Positions 6,467 through 9,594 of a stretch of DNA of 9,594 nucleotides are shown here, in pieces. A model generated the notes under the pieces. It had not been told where the DNA came from and searched no databases. It worked only from the letters and a program-made list of their open reading frames with translations. The position numbers and the translations under genes were made by a program. How positions within the stretch are numbered: position 1 is the first letter of the stretch; each line of letters begins with the position of its first letter. Source of the stretch: Verrucomicrobiota bacterium (GTDB lineage Bacteria; Verrucomicrobiota; Verrucomicrobiia; Chthoniobacterales; UBA10450); NCBI GenBank assembly GCA_003218785.1, contig QHOM01000175.1, forward strand, positions 1-9,594, in the 5' to 3' direction.

Positions 6467-8395
6467 ATGAAATCGCCGCTCGAAGCACCCGAAAAACAAA
6501 TCGCTGAAGAAACCAGCGCGAAGCCGGAAAAGCCGGCAGATGCCGTCATCGACACGTCGAAAATGGCGAAAGGCCAGCGCGAAGCGCTTGAGCTGGCCGA
6601 AGCTGCGCGCGATCCGCTGGATGACCGCGGAAGTTTCGCGAGCAATCTTTTCATCGGACGCTATGATTTCGATCGAATTTACCGGTATCCCGCGCAGAGC
6701 GCTGAAGATCGCGCCGCTGGCGAAGATTTTTTGCAGAAGCTGGAAAGCTATTTGCGCGATCACGTTGATCCCGACGAGATCGATCGCACCGGTGAAATTC
6801 CACCGGAAAATTTCAAAGGGCTTGCGGAAATCGGCGCGTTCGGAATCAAGGTGCCGAAGAAATACGGCGGGCTCGGTTTGTCACAATGCAATTATGGGCG
6901 CGCGGCCGTTTTGCTTGGCAGTTGGGATGGAAACGTGGCCGCGCTTGTTTCCGCGCATCAATCAATCGGTGTCGCGCAACCGCTGCTGTTATTCGGGACA
7001 GAAGAGCAGAAGCAAAAATATCTGCCGCGCGTGGCGGGTGGCGAAATCTCCGCATTCGCGCTGACCGAGAGGCACGCCGGCTCAGACCCAGCGACGATGA
7101 GCCTGGGCGCCGAGCCGACTTCCGATGGTTCTGAGTTCATTTTAAATGGCGAGAAACTTTGGTGCACAAATGGTGTGAAAGCAGGCGTGCTTGTCGTGAT
7201 GGCGCGCACGCCGCCAAAACTGGTGGGCCGAAAAGAGCGCAAGCAGATCACCGCGTTCATTGTCGATGTGGACACGCCGGGGCTGGAGATCACGTACCGC
7301 TGCCGGTTCATGGGATTGCGCGCGCTTTACAACGCGGTCGTGAAATTTACCGACGTGCGCGTGCCTCGCGAAAACATCATCTCGAAGGAAGGCGCAGGAT
7401 TGAAAGTCGCGCTTACTACGTTGAATACGGGGCGGCTCACACTTCCCGCCGCGTGCGTGGGTCTTTCCAAGCGGCTGCTCGAAATCTCACGCAAATGGGC
7501 AGGCGAACGCATCCAATGGGGCGTGCCCATCGGTCAACATGCCGCTATCGCTGGAAAAATCGCGGAGATGGCAGGCAACGTTTTCGCCATGGAAGCGATG
7601 ACGTTTTTGACTTCGTCGCTTCTGGACCGGAAGGCCGGCGACCTGCGCATCGAAACGGCGATGTGCAAAATGTGGGCAACCGAAACGACCTGGAGAATTG
7701 CCGACGACGCCATGCAAGTTCGCGGCGGTCGCGGCTATGAAACTGCGCAATCACTGGCCGGCCGGGGCGAGGCTCCGATCGCAGTGGAAAGATTCCTGCG
7801 CGATTGTCGCGTCAATATAATCTTTGAAGGTTCGAGCGAAATCATGCGGCTCTTTATTGCCCGCGAGGCGCTCGATCCGCACTTGAAAGTAGGCGGCGCA
7901 ATTTTCAATACGCAGTTGCCGATCTCCGATCGCGCGAAGGCTGTTTTTAGTTCCGGAAAATTCTATGCCGGATGGTATCCGCGCCAGTGGATGCCGAACG
8001 GCGCGGGCAAGATCGACAATTTACACGAGACGTTGCACGGTCACGTCAACTACGCGGCGCGCACCAGCAAACGGCTCGCGCGTGGTTTGTTTCATGCCAT
8101 GGCGCGGTTCGGCCCGAAACTCGATCGCGAACAATTATTGCTCTCGCGTTTTGTCGGAATCGCCACCGAACTGTTTGCCATCAGCGCGACGTGTTCCTAC
8201 GCGCAATGGCTACTCGGCCAAGGCAAACCGGCCGATGAAATTCTTTCCGTTGCAGATTACTTCTGCCGCTCTGCACGAATGCGGATCGACAATCACTTCG
8301 CCGGCACGCATCGCAATGTGGACAGGCGCGGTTATCAGCTCGTGCAAGATTTGCTTGCCGGAAAACACACGCTGTTGCGCCACGGCATTGTGTAG
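6467..8395 (+). CDS. Acyl-CoA dehydrogenase with C-terminal extension
   Basis: This 642-residue FAD enzyme is predicted to make the trans-2-enoyl-CoA that the upstream hydratase uses. After a polar, probably disordered N-terminus (1-50) come the acyl-CoA dehydrogenase domains. The N-terminal helical domain (about 85-195) includes 'FGIKVPKKYGGLGLS', the middle beta domain has 'FALTERHAGSD' (197-207) and 'WCTNGVKAG' (232-240), and the C-terminal helical domain spans about 310-470. The catalytic base is probably E454 in 'IIFEGSSEIMRLFIAREAL', the place of the glutamate in the YEGT motif of medium- and very-long-chain enzymes. A further 170 residues (about 475-642) form an extra helical domain, as in VLCAD/ACAD9-type proteins, which suggests long-chain substrates and possibly membrane or complex association. 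The start ATG 6467 has no clear Shine-Dalgarno. The TAG stop lies inside the terminal repeat of the downstream element. The N-terminal coding part has dense GATC sites. Confidence 0.92.
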   Translation: MKSPLEAPEKQIAEETSAKPEKPADAVIDTSKMAKGQREALELAEAARDPLDDRGSFASNLFIGRYDFDRIYRYPAQSAEDRAAGEDFLQKLESYLRDHVDPDEIDRTGEIPPENFKGLAEIGAFGIKVPKKYGGLGLSQCNYGRAAVLLGSWDGNVAALVSAHQSIGVAQPLLLFGTEEQKQKYLPRVAGGEISAFALTERHAGSDPATMSLGAEPTSDGSEFILNGEKLWCTNGVKAGVLVVMARTPPKLVGRKERKQITAFIVDVDTPGLEITYRCRFMGLRALYNAVVKFTDVRVPRENIISKEGAGLKVALTTLNTGRLTLPAACVGLSKRLLEISRKWAGERIQWGVPIGQHAAIAGKIAEMAGNVFAMEAMTFLTSSLLDRKAGDLRIETAMCKMWATETTWRIADDAMQVRGGRGYETAQSLAGRGEAPIAVERFLRDCRVNIIFEGSSEIMRLFIAREALDPHLKVGGAIFNTQLPISDRAKAVFSSGKFYAGWYPRQWMPNGAGKIDNLHETLHGHVNYAARTSKRLARGLFHAMARFGPKLDREQLLLSRFVGIATELFAISATCSYAQWLLGQGKPADEILSVADYFCRSARMRIDNHFAGTHRNVDRRGYQLVQDLLAGKHTLLRHGIV

Positions 8396-8506
8396 CACAG
8401 CCATCTTGGCTGTGAGGAAACCGGGCGTCCCGCCTGGTGGAGATCAAAAAGCTATTCGGCAGGCGAGACGCCCGCCGGACCCCACAGGCAAGATGCCTGT
8501 GCTACA
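8391..8506. repeat. Composite palindromic repeat, copy B (four hairpins, TGTAGCACAG ends)
   Basis: This 116-bp element has perfect 10-bp inverted ends, TGTAGCACAG (8391-8400) and CTGTGCTACA (8497-8506). It holds four hairpins: CACAGCCA-TCT-TGGCTGTG (8396-8414), ACCGGGCG-TCC-CGCCTGGT (8420-8438, one mismatch), CGGCAGGCG-AGA-CGCCCGCCG (8457-8477, one mismatch) and CACAGGCA-AGA-TGCCTGTG (8483-8501). Architecture, length and terminal sequence match copy A, although the inner hairpins come in a different order. Its left end overlaps the acyl-CoA dehydrogenase gene and supplies that gene's TAG stop (8393-8395). The 39 bases after it, up to the next start, show no promoter I would defend. Confidence 0.82.
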
Positions 8507-8545
8507 ACGATTGACCGCGCTCGACCCCCAGATTACGCTCAACGG

Positions 8546-9594
8546 ATGAGTATGCCGCCCGTGCTCACGGAAGCGGCTTCACCTCGAAGCCGCGCCATAA
8601 AGAGCGAAAAACAAAAAAGAATAGCGCCATCGAATGTCCTCGAAATAATCGAGCAACACGTATTGCTCGACGGTTTCAAGGTCATCGTTGATCTGGAAAA
8701 AAGCCGCGGTTCGTATTTGTACAATGCCGCCAGCGATCGGCGGCTGATTGATCTCTACGGCTTCTTCGGCTCGATGCCAGTCGGCTTTAATCATCCGTAT
8801 TTCGATAATCCGGCGGTACAGGCCGACCTCCTGCGCGCGGCCAAAGTCAAGATCGCGAACTCAGATATTTACTCGGAGGACTACGCGAAATTTGTGGAGA
8901 CGTTCGAGCACGTCGTCGGTTTGCCCCCGCTCGATCGCTATCTTTTTATCGAGGGCGGCGCACTTGCGGTGGAAAATTGTTTGAAGGCGGCAATGGATTG
9001 GAAGGTGCGCAAGAACATGGCGGCCGGTCACGGCGAACGCGGCACGCAGATTCTGCATTTCCGGCATGCCTTTCACGGTCGCAGCGGGTATACGATGAGC
9101 CTCACTAACACCGATCCGCACAAGACGGATTTGTTCGCCAAATTCGATTGGCCGCGGGTTTCATGTCCGTGCATCGATTTTTCGTTGCCGGAATCGAAGC
9201 GTGAAGCCGACGTGATTGGGCGCGAAGCGACCGCGGAGCGCGAGATCCACGAATTCATCGAGCAGCGCAAGATCGACATTTGCGCCATCATCATCGAGCC
9301 GATCCAGGGCGAAGGCGGCGATAATCATTTCCGCGGTGAATGGCTGCAAAAGCTCCGAAAAATTTGCGACGAAAACGAGATACTCCTTATTTTCGACGAA
9401 GTGCAATGCGGCATGGGAGCGACCGGCCGCAATTGGTGCTGCGAACATTTTAATGTTTTGCCAGACCTGCTGGCGTTCGGAAAAAAGGCGCAGGTCTGCG
9501 GCGTGATGGCGGGTCCGCGCCTCGATGAAGTGAAGGACAACGCGTTTCGCTTATCCAGCAGGCTGAATTCGACCTGGGGCGGCAATTTCACGGA
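8546..9594 (+). CDS. lat: L-lysine 6-transaminase (3' end outside window)
   Basis: About 349 residues of a class III PLP aminotransferase are present; the family is about 450 long, so roughly 100 are missing. The best match is lysine epsilon-aminotransferase (EC 2.6.1.36), which moves the epsilon amino group of lysine to 2-oxoglutarate and gives 2-aminoadipate semialdehyde (cyclising to piperideine-6-carboxylate) and glutamate. Diagnostic segments are 'LFIEGGALAVENCLKAAMDW' (133-152), 'FRHAFHGRSGYTMSLTNTDP' (172-191), 'EPIQGEGGDNHFR' (251-263), the PLP-ring aspartate in 'LIFDEVQCGMG' (D274), the Schiff-base lysine in 'FGKKAQVCG' (most likely K313) and 'RLNSTWGGNF'. ATG 8546 is chosen as the first start after the repeat; ATG 8552 would fit equally. 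The N-terminal 30 residues are basic and variable. Neighbours suggest a catabolic rather than antibiotic-precursor role (inference). Confidence 0.9.
   Translation, partial: MSMPPVLTEAASPRSRAIKSEKQKRIAPSNVLEIIEQHVLLDGFKVIVDLEKSRGSYLYNAASDRRLIDLYGFFGSMPVGFNHPYFDNPAVQADLLRAAKVKIANSDIYSEDYAKFVETFEHVVGLPPLDRYLFIEGGALAVENCLKAAMDWKVRKNMAAGHGERGTQILHFRHAFHGRSGYTMSLTNTDPHKTDLFAKFDWPRVSCPCIDFSLPESKREADVIGREATAEREIHEFIEQRKIDICAIIIEPIQGEGGDNHFRGEWLQKLRKICDENEILLIFDEVQCGMGATGRNWCCEHFNVLPDLLAFGKKAQVCGVMAGPRLDEVKDNAFRLSSRLNSTWGGNFT

Noticed and set aside
7965..8549. 194-residue plus-strand frame overlapping the acyl-CoA dehydrogenase end and repeat copy B
   Set aside because: It runs out of frame with a clear enzyme and through a palindromic repeat; the sequence is rich in Arg, Ser and Cys without motifs.

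Overview
The window looks like a stretch of a bacterial chromosome of moderately high GC. Hand counts give about 59-60% GC in samples of the pit and acyl-CoA dehydrogenase genes. Gene spacing is short, Shine-Dalgarno sequences are weak or absent, and there are composite palindromic repeats between genes. My best guess is a soil-type Verrucomicrobiota or a related PVC-group bacterium. That rests on gene style and the repeats, not on a marker gene, and there is no rRNA or tRNA to test it.

Layout: (1) 1-306 (+), the C-terminal end of a Gfo/Idh/MocA-family oxidoreductase cut by the window edge. (2) 431-916 (+), a small orphan gene whose product aligns over almost its full length with SeqA, the hemimethylated-GATC-binding replication sequestration protein otherwise known from Dam-methylating Gammaproteobacteria. 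It has a possible promoter and operator-like palindrome just upstream. (3) 4173-1006 (-), three ion-transport genes in one direction: mgtE (Mg2+ channel/transporter), a DUF47/PhoU-like protein and a PiT-family phosphate transporter. The last two are 12 bases apart. An inverted-repeat element lies between mgtE and DUF47. (4) 4292-8395 (+), a fatty-acid beta-oxidation pair: a FadB/FadJ-type bifunctional enoyl-CoA hydratase/3-hydroxyacyl-CoA dehydrogenase, then an acyl-CoA dehydrogenase with a C-terminal extension. No thiolase is present in the window. (5) 8546-9594 (+), an L-lysine 6-transaminase cut by the right edge.

How the parts fit: the ion cluster makes sense because PiT proteins carry neutral metal-phosphate complexes, so Mg2+ and phosphate uptake are linked. 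The right half covers acyl-CoA oxidation and the first step of a lysine breakdown route, which may feed acyl-CoA intermediates into the same enzymes (inference). Two composite palindromic repeats of about 115 bp sit in the gaps on either side of the acyl-CoA dehydrogenase gene. A shorter relative with the same TGTAGC-type end sits beside mgtE. In two of the three cases the repeat end itself supplies the TAG stop codon of the neighbouring gene.

The most interesting item is the SeqA homologue. Fold-defining motifs are kept in both domains. However, two asparagines of the loop that reads hemimethylated GATC in E. coli are replaced (N150 to Thr, N152 to Pro), the interdomain linker is about 21 residues shorter, and the gene is about 8 percentage points lower in GC than its neighbours. 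By hand count the window also holds roughly twice as many GATC sites as base composition predicts.
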